Of a stretch of 51,801 nt of DNA, positions 35,302-46,563 are shown piece by piece (positions within the stretch are counted from its first letter, which is position 1; the number at the start of each line of letters is the position of its first letter). The DNA lies in contig NZ_JAEMTA010000033.1 of assembly GCF_016462545.1 (NCBI RefSeq), forward strand, positions 1-51,801. Reading direction: 5' to 3'. The position numbers and the translations under genes are program-made. Origin of the DNA: Mycolicibacterium sp. (GTDB lineage Bacteria; Actinomycetota; Actinomycetes; Mycobacteriales; Mycobacteriaceae). The notes under the pieces are model-generated. The model ran no database searches. It was not told where the DNA came from and was given only the letters and a program-made list of their open reading frames with translations.

Positions 35302-36435
35302 TCAGACGTCGAGCACACAATCGCCAGAAGCTGCGGAAACGCACGTCTGCACCCGGCTGCCCGGCTCGTGCTCGGTTCCGGTCCGAAGGTCCCTGACGTG
35401 CCCCTCGACCAGGCCGACGACGCACGACTGGCAGATCCCCATCCGGCAGCCGAACGGCATCCGGACACCCACCTGCTCGCCCGCGTCCATCAACGAGGTG
35501 GCCGCATCCGCCGCGACCGTCTTGCCGCTGCGTTCGAACGTGACCGTGCCGCCGGTGCCATGCGCACCCGCGCGCGATGCCGCGAAGCGTTCGAGGTGCA
35601 ACCGCTCCCCCAGGCCCGCGGCCGACCAGAGTCGGTGTGCGTCGTCGAGCATCCCCTCGGGTCCGCACGCCCATGTCTGGCGGTCGCGCCAATCGGGAAC
35701 GTCCTCCGCGAGACGGGACAGGTCTAGCCGACCCTCGGTCCGCGTCGCGCGCACGGTCAGCCGGTACCCGTCGTGCGCGTCGTGCAGCCGCGCCAACTCC
35801 TCGGCGAACATGACGTCGGCTGCCGTCGGCGCCGAGTGCACGTGGACGACATCGCCGATCTGCTCGCGACGTGCCAGCGTGCGCAGCATCGACATCACCG
35901 GGGTGATCCCTGATCCCGCGGTGAGGAACAGCACGGACGCCGGCGCGGGGTCCGGCATCGTGAAGTTGCCCTGCGGGGCGGCGAGCCGCACGATCGTGCC
36001 CGGCGTCAGACCATCCACCAGATGGCTGGACAGGAAGCCCTCCGCCATGGCCTTCACGGTGATGGTGATGGTCCTGGCACGCGTGACGGGACTCGAGGTC
36101 AGGGAGTACGAACGCCACCGCCAGCGGCCCTCCATGAGCACACCGATGCCCACGTACTGGCCCGGCTCGTAGTCGAAGCGGAAGCCCCAGCCCGGCTTGA
36201 TCACCAGCGTCGCCGAGTCGACGGTCTCGCGACGGACCTCGACCACCCGACCCCGCAGCTCGCGCGCGGACCACAGTGGATTGGCCAGCTTGAGGTAGTC
36301 GTCGGGCAGCAGCGGGGTGGTGATGCGTCCAGCGATCGACCGCAGCGCCTGCCAGGCCGGATGGCCGACGGGGGCAGGGGTGGGGCGCACGGTGTCGACC
36401 ACGTTGGCCGAGACCTTTATTTCGTTCTTGGCCAT
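35302..36435 (-). CDS. Ferredoxin reductase partner of DesA3 (Rv3230c-like)
   Basis: 377-aa flavin-iron-sulfur oxidoreductase. FAD-binding RSYS motif after RWRW, an NADPH motif around AGSGITPVMSM, and a C-terminal plant-type 2Fe-2S ferredoxin domain with Cys330, Cys335, Cys338 and Cys365. It is the NADPH-to-desaturase electron donor for DesA3 in M. tuberculosis. ATG 36435 has AGGAG 7 nt upstream. Its own operator lies at 36503-36525. Confidence 0.92.
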   Translation of the reverse strand: MAKNEIKVSANVVDTVRPTPAPVGHPAWQALRSIAGRITTPLLPDDYLKLANPLWSARELRGRVVEVRRETVDSATLVIKPGWGFRFDYEPGQYVGIGVLMEGRWRWRSYSLTSSPVTRARTITITVKAMAEGFLSSHLVDGLTPGTIVRLAAPQGNFTMPDPAPASVLFLTAGSGITPVMSMLRTLARREQIGDVVHVHSAPTAADVMFAEELARLHDAHDGYRLTVRATRTEGRLDLSRLAEDVPDWRDRQTWACGPEGMLDDAHRLWSAAGLGERLHLERFAASRAGAHGTGGTVTFERSGKTVAADAATSLMDAGEQVGVRMPFGCRMGICQSCVVGLVEGHVRDLRTGTEHEPGSRVQTCVSAASGDCVLDV

Positions 36436-36501
36436 ATCAGGCTCCTGATCACCTATGCCGCATGACGAGTCCGGGGCCGGAGTCTAGGACCCGTCGGATG
36501 A

Positions 36502-36525
36502 AACCTACGGTACCGTAACCTACGG
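36502..36525 (-). promoter_or_regulatory. Operator-like element upstream of the DesA3 reductase gene
   Basis: Contains the palindrome TACGGTACCGTA (36506-36517), the direct repeat ACCTACGG (36503-36510 and 36518-36525) and the 14-mer TACCGTAACCTACG (36511-36524) identical to the desA3 site. A candidate minus-strand -10 TAGGTT (36502-36507) overlaps it, 17 bp from GCGACC as -35. Confidence 0.6.
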
Positions 36526-36540
36526 TCGCGCCTCCAGCGC

Positions 36541-37047
36541 TCAGAGCAAGTCGAGCAGGAACGGCAGCTCCTGGGTGGCATACCAGGCGAGGTCGTGATC
36601 CTGGGCATCACCGACGGTCAGCTCGGCATCCTCGTCGCCGAAGTCGGCGAGGTCCACGACCTCTATCGCGGCCGCGACGGCCGGCTCGGCCGCCGCGTTG
36701 TCCAGGTAGGCGGCGATCACGTCGCCCATGCCGATCGGGCCGGCGAGCCGCACCACGGCGTCGTCCAGATCGGGGCGAATGGTGGCGCCCTCGACGTCGG
36801 CGACGAGCACGGCGCGCCGCAACGGGAGTCGACCGTCCTGCCCGGTGCCCTCGGCCGACAGCAGCCGAAGCGATGCCAGGGCAGCCTCGCGCAGCGCCAC
36901 CTCGGCGAGCTCGTCGTCATCGCCCTCGGCGTAGGACTCCCGCAGCGTCGGGGTGACGGCGAACGCCGTGCCGCTCAGGGCATGCATCGTCTGGTCGGCG
37001 ACGAGCCGTTGCAACATGGCCAGGGTCGCCGGAATGTAGACACGCAC
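36541..37047 (-). CDS. DUF6912-type conserved protein (Rv3231c-like)
   Basis: 168-aa acidic soluble protein. It has no signal or TM segment and no recognisable catalytic motif; its N-terminus RVYIPATLAMLQRL and the C-terminal DHDLAWYATQELPFLLDLL look conserved. Function unknown. GTG start with TAGTCT 6 nt upstream. It ends 15 bp before the operator region of the DesA3 reductase gene. Confidence 0.75.
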   Translation of the reverse strand: MRVYIPATLAMLQRLVADQTMHALSGTAFAVTPTLRESYAEGDDDELAEVALREAALASLRLLSAEGTGQDGRLPLRRAVLVADVEGATIRPDLDDAVVRLAGPIGMGDVIAAYLDNAAAEPAVAAAIEVVDLADFGDEDAELTVGDAQDHDLAWYATQELPFLLDLL

Positions 37048-37053
37048 CAGGTG

Positions 37054-37059
37054 AGACTA
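37054..37059 (-). promoter_or_regulatory. -10 box TAGTCT, leaderless DUF6912 gene
   Basis: Minus-strand TAGTCT is followed by 6 nt and the GTG at 37047. It overlaps the ppk2 stop codon. Confidence 0.45.
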
Positions 37060-37929
37060 GCCGCCCTCCTCCGTGTCCCCCATCAACGTTGCGACGTGAT
37101 CGGTGACATACGTCGATAGCGAACGCGACGGCCGCACGTAGGTATTGCTGAGGATCGGTCGATCCGGTAGCTCCACCTTGGGCAGCTCCACCTGGTCGTA
37201 ATCGATGGTGGACAGCAGGTGGCTCATCATGTTCAGCCTGGCGTGCTTCTTGACGTCGGACTCCACCACGAACCACGGGCTCTGCGGAATGTCGGTGTGG
37301 ACCATCATCTGGTCCTTCGCCCGCGAATAGTCCTCCCAGCGGTACACCGACTCCAGATCCATCGGGCTCAATTTCCACTGCCGGACCGGATCGTTCATCC
37401 GGGACTTGAACCGCCGCAGCTGCTCGTCGTCGGACACCGAGAACCAGTACTTCCGCAGGAGGATCCCGTCCTCGAGGAGCATCTGCTCGAAGACCGGGGT
37501 CTGCCGCAGGAACAGCGTATGTTCTTGCGGCGTACAGAATCCCATGACCTGCTCGACGCCTGCCCGGTTGTACCAGGACCGGTCGAAGAGCACGATCTCA
37601 CCCTTCGACGGGAGTTCCGCGACGTAGCGCTGGTAGTACCACTGGCCGCGCTCCCGGTCGCTGGGCGCGGGCAGTGCGGCGATCCGCGCAACCCGGGGAC
37701 TGAGGTACTCGGTGATGCGCTTGATGGTGCCGCCCTTGCCTGCGGCGTCACGGCCCTCGAAGACCACCGCGACGCGCGCGCCGGTGTGGCGAACCCACTC
37801 CTGCAACTTCACGAATTCCGTTTGGAGACGGAATAGTTCGGCCTCGTAGACGTCGTTGGGGATCTTGGAGTTCTTGGGCTTCTTCGCCGAGTCCTTCTTG
37901 ACGGACTTCCCCGACTTGCTCTTGCTCAT
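37057..37929 (-). CDS. ppk2: Polyphosphate kinase PPK2
   Basis: 290-aa class I PPK2. Basic Lys-rich N-terminus, Walker A GRDAAGKGGTIK (59-70), DRSWYNRAG (116-124, Walker B-like) and SDRERGQWYYQRY (90-102). It uses polyphosphate to make GTP/ATP and, in mycobacteria, balances polyP and nucleotide pools. ATG start with TACGAT 6 nt upstream. Tandem with the wax ester synthase-like gene across a 41-bp gap. Confidence 0.93.
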   Translation of the reverse strand: MSKSKSGKSVKKDSAKKPKNSKIPNDVYEAELFRLQTEFVKLQEWVRHTGARVAVVFEGRDAAGKGGTIKRITEYLSPRVARIAALPAPSDRERGQWYYQRYVAELPSKGEIVLFDRSWYNRAGVEQVMGFCTPQEHTLFLRQTPVFEQMLLEDGILLRKYWFSVSDDEQLRRFKSRMNDPVRQWKLSPMDLESVYRWEDYSRAKDQMMVHTDIPQSPWFVVESDVKKHARLNMMSHLLSTIDYDQVELPKVELPDRPILSNTYVRPSRSLSTYVTDHVATLMGDTEEGG

Positions 37930-37935
37930 CGCCGA

Positions 37936-37941
37936 ATCGTA
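37936..37941 (-). promoter_or_regulatory. -10 box TACGAT, leaderless ppk2
   Basis: Minus-strand TACGAT is followed by 6 nt and the ATG at 37929. Exact TANNNT match. Confidence 0.5.
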
Positions 37942-37970
37942 GTGCGATGGGAGGCGTCGTGCGGTGCGAC

Positions 37971-39380
37971 TTACTGTGCTGCCTCCAGCAATTCGTCGAG
38001 GGACTCGCGAAGCAGGGACGGCATCATCTCGACGTCGCTCATCGCGTCACGGTCGGCGTTGATGCCGTAGTACAGCATGCCGTTATAGGACGTCACGCCG
38101 ATCGCCAGCACCTGATTGTGTAGCAGCGGCGGCACGGAGTAGGTCTCCAACAGCTTGGTTCCGGCCACGTACATCTGCTTCTGCGCACCGGGCACGTTGG
38201 TGATCAAGAGGTTGAACTGCCGCGCCGAGAAGCTGGTCGCTACGCGAGTTCCCATGGCGTGCAACGTCGGTGGCGCGAACCCGGAGAGCGTGACGATGGT
38301 TCGCGCGTCGACCAGGCTTGCGGCCGTCGAGTGCGATTCCGTGGCGTGGGCGATCTGCGACAGCCGCACCACCGCGTTGCCCTCGCCCGTGGGCAGATCG
38401 ATCAGGAACGGCGACACCTCGCTGATCGCCTGGCCCGGACCCGCAGCGTCCAACTCGGCGTCCGGATACACCGACATGGGGACCATCGCCCTGATGGTCG
38501 ACGTCGAGGTGACCGGCTCACCACGCGAGAGCAGCCAATTGCGCAGTGCCCCGGCGATGACCGCGAGGATGACGTCGTTGACGTCGCAGTCGTAGCGCGC
38601 CCGCAGCCTGCGATAGTCCTCCAGCTGATGGCCCGCGACGGTGAAACGCCGATTGCGGGACACAGTGGTGTTGAGCGGGCTATTCGGCGCAGTGCCCCGC
38701 GCCAGGGTCCGCGCCACGTCTGCGAAGCGGCGGCCCGCGTCGACCAGATGGCTGGTGTTGGTGATCGTCTCGGTCACCGCGGACCGGGCCGCCGCCAACT
38801 GGCTACCGGGCCGGGCGATGAATTCGCCGACGGCGCCGAGAGCCAATCGCGCATCGCTCGGCTCGCGCGCGGGGATCCAGATGTCCTCCCCGAACTCCGG
38901 GGCCTTCGGGGTGCGGTCGGCGATGACGTGCCCGATCTCCAGGGCACTCATCCCGTTGACGAGCGCCTGATGGGACTTCGTATAGATCGCGACGCGGTTC
39001 TTGGTCAGCCCCTCGACGAGGTACATCTCCCACAGCGGACGGGACTTGTCGAGCGGGCGCGATCCGAGCCGCGCGATCAGATCGTGCAGTTGGGCATCGC
39101 TGCCCGGGGACGGCAGAGCCGACCGGCGGATGTGGTAGGTGATGTCGAACTCGCGGTCGTCGATCCACACCGGCCGGGCCAGCCCCAGGACTACCTCGCG
39201 GACCTTCTGCCGGTAGCGCGGGATCTGCGGCAAGCGTCGCTCGACGGTCTCCAGCAGCGTCTCGTAACTCAACCCGCTGCGCGGCCTGCGCAGGATCGCC
39301 AGCGATCCCACGTACATCGGCGTCGACGTGTTCTCGAGGCGGTAGTACGACGCGTCGGGTGCCGACAATCTCGTCACCAT
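37971..39380 (-). CDS. Wax ester synthase/DGAT-like protein with altered active site
   Basis: 469-aa WS/DGAT family protein (Rv3234c-Rv3233c/Tgs3-like). It has the family N-terminus LSAPDASYYRLE, PLDKSRPLWEMYLVEGL (109-125) and a C-terminal NVPGAQ motif. The catalytic HHxxxDG is SHQALVNG at 136-143 (Ser136, His137, Asn142), missing the first His and the Asp. It may have weak or different acyltransferase activity. The M. tuberculosis counterpart is two ORFs, while here it is one. ATG 39380 was chosen. Confidence 0.82.
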   Translation of the reverse strand: MVTRLSAPDASYYRLENTSTPMYVGSLAILRRPRSGLSYETLLETVERRLPQIPRYRQKVREVVLGLARPVWIDDREFDITYHIRRSALPSPGSDAQLHDLIARLGSRPLDKSRPLWEMYLVEGLTKNRVAIYTKSHQALVNGMSALEIGHVIADRTPKAPEFGEDIWIPAREPSDARLALGAVGEFIARPGSQLAAARSAVTETITNTSHLVDAGRRFADVARTLARGTAPNSPLNTTVSRNRRFTVAGHQLEDYRRLRARYDCDVNDVILAVIAGALRNWLLSRGEPVTSTSTIRAMVPMSVYPDAELDAAGPGQAISEVSPFLIDLPTGEGNAVVRLSQIAHATESHSTAASLVDARTIVTLSGFAPPTLHAMGTRVATSFSARQFNLLITNVPGAQKQMYVAGTKLLETYSVPPLLHNQVLAIGVTSYNGMLYYGINADRDAMSDVEMMPSLLRESLDELLEAAQ

Positions 39381-39549
39381 GACCGCGCACCCACTCCCTC
39401 GCTCAACGTCTGAACCCCGTCACGGTAACCGGCGGAACTGGAAAGCCGCATCACGGGTGCACGAGAGCGTCCCCGGGCCATGCGATCATCGATGAGTCTG
39501 CACTCTCCAGCAGATGTCGCCCATTCGCCTCGACCGCTGGAGAGCAGCC

Positions 39550-40074
39550 GTGACCGCATCGCGCATCCCGACTCGACGTACCTCGTTCACCTCGCCGGTC
39601 GTCGACTACGAACCGCCACCCGTCCCCGCACCCGCGGCCGGCCTGTGCCCGCAGCCGTCGCCCGCCGCATTGCACCGGCACACCCCGAGAGCCCTGCGCG
39701 CCGTTCCGGCGGTCGCGACCGCTCCACCGCCCACGGCAGAACTGCGCCCACCACGAGCCGCCGCCGTCTTCGCCGACACCGTGCTGCGCCGGGTGCTGGA
39801 GGTCACTGATCGCCGTCGACCGGTGACGCAGCTGCGGCCCCTGATCGTTCCCACGATCTTCGACGCCCTGGCCGCGTCGATCAGAACAGGCTCCGGCGAG
39901 GGCACCGCCGTCCTGAAACGGGTCCGACTGCGGTGCGCTCAGGTCCGCGATGGTGAAGCCACCGCCGCCGAAGTGTTCGCCACCTACTCCCGCGGCCGAC
40001 GGACACGGGCCATCGCAGGTCGCATCGAGCTGGTCAACGGCCGCTGGATGGCGACCGCCCTGCAGATCGGTTGA
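39550..40074 (+). CDS. Rv3235-family protein, Ala/Arg/Pro-rich
   Basis: 174 aa from GTG 39550 (186 aa from ATG 39514). The N-terminal part is Pro/Ala/Arg-rich and disordered; a C-terminal domain (about 80-174) with VLKRVRLRCAQV and RTRAIAGRIELVNGRWMATALQIG is the conserved piece found near secA in actinobacteria. The function is unknown. It ends one base before the secA1 stop, convergently. The start is uncertain because no clear Shine-Dalgarno is seen for either site. Confidence 0.65.
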   Translation: MTASRIPTRRTSFTSPVVDYEPPPVPAPAAGLCPQPSPAALHRHTPRALRAVPAVATAPPPTAELRPPRAAAVFADTVLRRVLEVTDRRRPVTQLRPLIVPTIFDALAASIRTGSGEGTAVLKRVRLRCAQVRDGEATAAEVFATYSRGRRTRAIAGRIELVNGRWMATALQIG

Positions 40075-42945
<2,871 letters not shown>

Positions 42946-42966
42946 GCTAATTACCCCTCATGCCTA

Positions 42967-43000
42967 GATGGACCTCGTATTACGCAAAACCAGGTCCATC
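42967..43000. promoter_or_regulatory. Inverted repeat upstream of secA1
   Basis: Perfect 9-bp arms GATGGACCT (42967-42975) and AGGTCCATC (42992-43000) flank 16 nt that contain minus-strand TAATAC, a possible -10 box. It lies 22 bp before the secA1 start, so it could be an operator or a leader hairpin. Weak basis. Confidence 0.4.
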
Positions 43001-43074
43001 GTAGGTGACTCGCCGGGCTGGCCAGCCGAATGCGTGCCGCAGGTCAGCGAGACCAGCCCGGACGAGCCTGCGTC

Positions 43075-43743
43075 CTAGGCGAGCCGGATCAATCCGTAGT
43101 CGTAGGCATGGCGCCGGTAGACGACCGTCGGCTTGTCGCTCTCCTCGTCGTGGAACAGGAAGAAGTCGTGGCCGACCAGCTCCATCTCGTAGAGCGCGTC
43201 GTCGACCGTCATCGGGGCGGCCGTGTGTTCCTTGGTGCGAACGATCCGGCCGGGCTCGTGGTCCTCGGGGGCCGGGCTCTCCTCTTCGACGGGAGCGGGC
43301 AACGGCTCGAGCAGCTTGGTGATCGCGGTGGCCTCGGCCAGGGAAACGGGAGTCTTGTCGCCGTAGTGGATCTTGCGGCGGTCCTTACTGCGCCGCAGAC
43401 GGTTCTCGAGTTTGCTGACGGCCGATTCCAGTGCTGCATAGAAGCTGTCCGCGCAGGCTTCACCGCGCGCGACGGGCCCGCGGCCCCTGGCCGTGATCTC
43501 CACGTGTTGGCAGTTCTTTCGTTGCCGGCGATTGCGTTCGTGGTCGAGTTCGACGTCGAACAGGTAGATGGTGCGGTCGAAGCGCTCCAGGCGCGACAGC
43601 TTCTCCGAGACGTAGGTGCGGAAGTGGTCGGGGATCTCGACGTTGCGGCCCTTGACGACGATCTCGGCCCGGGGGCCGTCGTGCGGCTCGCCCTCGTCGC
43701 CCACCATCGTCGAGCCCTTGGTGTCCATGGATTGTATTGACAT
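43075..43743 (-). CDS. hpf: Long ribosome hibernation promoting factor
   Basis: 222-aa long HPF (Rv3241c-like). An S30AE N-terminal domain (about 26-125, with VVKGRNVEIPDHFRTYV) and a C-terminal dimerisation domain (TVDDALYEMELVGHDFFLFHDEESDKPTVVYRR). It pairs 70S ribosomes into inactive dimers in stasis. ATG 43743 was chosen; GAGGAA is 13 nt upstream. The frame is open to 43851. Confidence 0.9.
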   Translation of the reverse strand: MSIQSMDTKGSTMVGDEGEPHDGPRAEIVVKGRNVEIPDHFRTYVSEKLSRLERFDRTIYLFDVELDHERNRRQRKNCQHVEITARGRGPVARGEACADSFYAALESAVSKLENRLRRSKDRRKIHYGDKTPVSLAEATAITKLLEPLPAPVEEESPAPEDHEPGRIVRTKEHTAAPMTVDDALYEMELVGHDFFLFHDEESDKPTVVYRRHAYDYGLIRLA

Positions 43744-44050
43744 ACTTGGCAACTCGTTCCTCTTCGGCTTGGACCGTTCGTGCACGCGATGCGTGCCGGC
43801 TGGTAACGGAAACGCGTCGAGGGACCCGAATGTCGTCGGCCCGCGGCGCAAGGTGTCGAGTACTCACCTCCTACCGCTTGTCAAGCGAAGTGGCGCCGTG
43901 TGTCTGGACGCCGCCGTGAGTCGTTCACGGGTGGTTGGCCCCGACGGTAGTCCGTGTTCACCCGCGTGTGCGACATATTCGGCTGAGAGGTTTCGAAGTC
44001 TTTGTCTGGACGTGATCTCGAGGTAATCGTCGCCGACGTCGACCGCGTGA
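43744..44050. other. 307-bp gap upstream of hpf
   Basis: Intergenic between two minus-strand genes (comFC-like upstream, hpf downstream). I see no ORF with a credible start. Imperfect inverted pieces (CACGGGTG / CACCCGCGTG near 43926-43962) suggest leader structure. A weak -10-like TATGTC on the minus strand is near 43970. It probably holds the hpf promoter and a long leader. Confidence 0.4.
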
Positions 44051-44677
44051 TCACGCGTGCGCGACGGCGAGGATCGCCGAAACCCGCACCCCGGCAGTTT
44101 GCAGAACACGGACCGACTCACAGCCGGTGGCGCCGGTCGTCACGACGTCGTCGATGAGCAACACCTCGCCGCGGACGTCCCCGCGAAGCCGCACCCGGCC
44201 CGCGATGTTGCGTTGTCGCTGTCCCGGCGACAAGCCCACCGAGTCACGGGTGAAGGGCCTCATCCGCAGCGCCGCGACGACGGCGGTGCCCGGGACCGCG
44301 GCGGCCCTCGCCATTGCGGTGACGGGGTCGCCACCACGCCGTCGCGCCGCCGATCTCCTGGTCGGCGCGGGCACCACCGTCAACGGGACCTCGACGACGC
44401 CCCAAGCGGCCAGCCGTGCCATCCCGGCGCCGACGGCCACCGCCAACGGCCCGACGAGATCGGTGCGGCCGTGCTCCTTCATCGCGATGATCGCCGCCCG
44501 CCGAACCCCGGCGTAGCGACCAAGGGACAGGACCGGCACGCCGGGGTCGAGGCGGGGGGTGATCACCATGGGCTCGTCGGAGTGCACCGTGAGCGCCCGG
44601 GTGCAGGTCTCGCACCAGCGCGTGCCCGGTGCTCCACAGCCACCGCACTCCAACGGCAGGACCAGGTCGAGCAGCAT
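44051..44677 (-). CDS. ComFC-like phosphoribosyltransferase (Rv3242c-like)
   Basis: 208 aa. A zinc-ribbon-type CGGC (residues 11-14) and CETC (22-25) pair at the N-terminus, followed by a type I PRTase domain with the PRPP loop VLLIDDVVTTGATG. ComFC/GntX relatives take part in DNA uptake in other bacteria; mycobacteria are not known to use it so. ATG start, oriented away from the lpqB operon. Confidence 0.8.
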   Translation of the reverse strand: MLLDLVLPLECGGCGAPGTRWCETCTRALTVHSDEPMVITPRLDPGVPVLSLGRYAGVRRAAIIAMKEHGRTDLVGPLAVAVGAGMARLAAWGVVEVPLTVVPAPTRRSAARRRGGDPVTAMARAAAVPGTAVVAALRMRPFTRDSVGLSPGQRQRNIAGRVRLRGDVRGEVLLIDDVVTTGATGCESVRVLQTAGVRVSAILAVAHA

Positions 44678-44719
44678 GCGTGCAGTGTGGCGGCTGGGTC
44701 CGACAGCCGATCAACCCTC

Positions 44720-44783
44720 CGCCGACTGCACGCTTGTTGACGCCCCTTCCCGACGTTCGCGTACGACAAGCGTGCAGTCGGCG
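44720..44783. terminator. Palindrome after lpqB
   Basis: Perfect 18-bp arms CGCCGACTGCACGCTTGT (44720-44737) and its complement at 44766-44783, separated by 28 nt. It begins 10 bp past the lpqB stop and has no T-run. It likely forms a hairpin terminator or repeat. Confidence 0.55.
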
Positions 44784-44793
44784 GGTGTGGACG

Positions 44794-46563
44794 TCAGCCG
44801 GGCAGTACCGGCAACGCACCCGCCACCATGAGGGGACGCACCTCGGCCCACATCAGGTCGTTCTCGGCGGCCGATCCCGAAAGCTGCAGCACCCCACGCT
44901 GATCCGCGACATAGAGGGTCGATGGATTGGCGGCGACCGTCGAGACGGGGACCAGCAGATTCTGGCTCGGGCCATCGGAGTTCACGCCGTCGAGGTTGAC
45001 GTAGGACACCGGATGTTGCCGATCGGTTCGGCTGACCACGATGTCGTCACCGGTGCGCCACGACAGCGATACCGCAGTGTCGCCGAGGCCGAAGCCCAGC
45101 CGTCGCGGGTAGGTCAGGGCGTACAGCCCGCCCTGGGTCTGCTCCACGCCCGCCAGAATGACCTGACCGTCGACGACCATCGCCGCCCGCGTGCCGTCGC
45201 GCGACAACTGCAGTTCCGACACAGGACCGGGGAACTTGGTGAACACCGCGGTGGCGTCGACGGGAATCCGGGCGGGCTGCCCAGAGGCCGCCTCCTGGAT
45301 CACCCGCACGACGTTGTTGCCATCGACGACGACCCAGATCGCGTCGTCGAGTGACCAACTGGGACGCGAGAGCGTGCGTCCGTCGATCGCCTGGGACGCG
45401 TTGCCGCCGACCTGACCGATCCACAGCGACGACGCCATGTCGGGGGCGCCCGGTCGCAGCGTCACCACCGAGGCCGCCTCCTGCCCGCTGCGGGACAGGG
45501 CAGCCGCCGTCTGATCGGGCATGTCGCCGAAGGAACCCGGCACGCGCGGCGCCTTCTGCCCGTCCAGTGACACCAGCGAGCCGCCGATCAGCGCGTGCAG
45601 ACCTGCCGCCGCGCCGGGATCGGCGCCGGGATCGGTGGCCGCGACGTCGGAGGTGTTCCAGCCCTCGGCGAACCGGTCGTCGAGCGCCGCGCCGTCGGAG
45701 TTGATCACGTACGGCCCGTTGACGCCTGCGCGATTCAGCGTCCAGATGATCTGCGCGGCAAGCAATTGCCGCGAGTGCGGATCGGTCGTGGACAGATTCT
45801 CCAGGTCGATCCGCGCGCCGCCGTAACCGCGGCCGACACCGGTCTTGCCGCCGTCGGCCCGCGTCACCGGACCACGCAACCGCAGTGGGGGGCCCAACAG
45901 GTTGCGCACCGTGTTGGCCATCTCCGGCCGGGGACCCGACACCAGCTTGGTCACCAATTCGGTGGCCAGCTGATCGGGGTCGGATACGGCCACGTAGCGA
46001 GGGTCGGGAACGACGGTCTTGCCCGTCGGGTCGACGAAGTACAGCGTGTTGCGCTTGTACGTCGACTGGAACTGCTGCCAGTCCAGGAAGACGCCGTTGG
46101 GGAGCTTGTCGATGCGCCAGCCGCCCGGCGTCTTCACCAACTCGATCGGGCCGGGGTCGGGCAATGCGCCCTCACCGGTCTCGAACACCCCCATGTCCGA
46201 GAGCGAACCGAGGATGTCCGCCTTCATGGTTACCGAAACACGTTCGCTCCCCCGTGTTTCCACGAACACCACCCGGTCGATCAGCAGCGCGCTACCGGCA
46301 TCGTCCCACCCGCTGGACGCCGACTCGGTGAGGAACTGCCGTGCGGCGAGATGGCGATTCGCCGGATCCGCCGTGGCCTTGAGGAATTCGCGCAGCAGGA
46401 TGTCGGGATCCATGTCCGGCGTGGGAGTCGGCAGGCTCGGCGGTGCGGGACGGTCCATGGTGCCGAGCGCCTGGGGCGCAGACGAACTCGGCACGCCCGC
46501 GCACCCGGCGAGGGACAACGCGAACGCCAGCAGCATAGAGGCCGCCGCCAGCGCGCGTCTCAC
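44794..46563 (-). CDS. lpqB: Lipoprotein LpqB
   Basis: 589-aa lipoprotein (Rv3244c). N-terminal signal with lipobox LAGC at 18-21 (Cys21), a GerMN-like region near the N-terminal half (ETRGSERVSVTMK), then a beta-propeller-like C-terminal half. It binds the MtrB extracellular sensor domain and tunes MtrA phosphorylation and cell-wall division. GTG start overlaps the mtrB stop as GTGA. Transcribed as part of the tmk-mtrA-mtrB-lpqB cluster. Confidence 0.92.
   Translation of the reverse strand: MRRALAAASMLLAFALSLAGCAGVPSSSAPQALGTMDRPAPPSLPTPTPDMDPDILLREFLKATADPANRHLAARQFLTESASSGWDDAGSALLIDRVVFVETRGSERVSVTMKADILGSLSDMGVFETGEGALPDPGPIELVKTPGGWRIDKLPNGVFLDWQQFQSTYKRNTLYFVDPTGKTVVPDPRYVAVSDPDQLATELVTKLVSGPRPEMANTVRNLLGPPLRLRGPVTRADGGKTGVGRGYGGARIDLENLSTTDPHSRQLLAAQIIWTLNRAGVNGPYVINSDGAALDDRFAEGWNTSDVAATDPGADPGAAAGLHALIGGSLVSLDGQKAPRVPGSFGDMPDQTAAALSRSGQEAASVVTLRPGAPDMASSLWIGQVGGNASQAIDGRTLSRPSWSLDDAIWVVVDGNNVVRVIQEAASGQPARIPVDATAVFTKFPGPVSELQLSRDGTRAAMVVDGQVILAGVEQTQGGLYALTYPRRLGFGLGDTAVSLSWRTGDDIVVSRTDRQHPVSYVNLDGVNSDGPSQNLLVPVSTVAANPSTLYVADQRGVLQLSGSAAENDLMWAEVRPLMVAGALPVLPG

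Noticed and set aside
43864..44121. 85-residue minus-strand ORF upstream of hpf
   Set aside because: Begins inside the comFC-like gene in another frame and has no motif.
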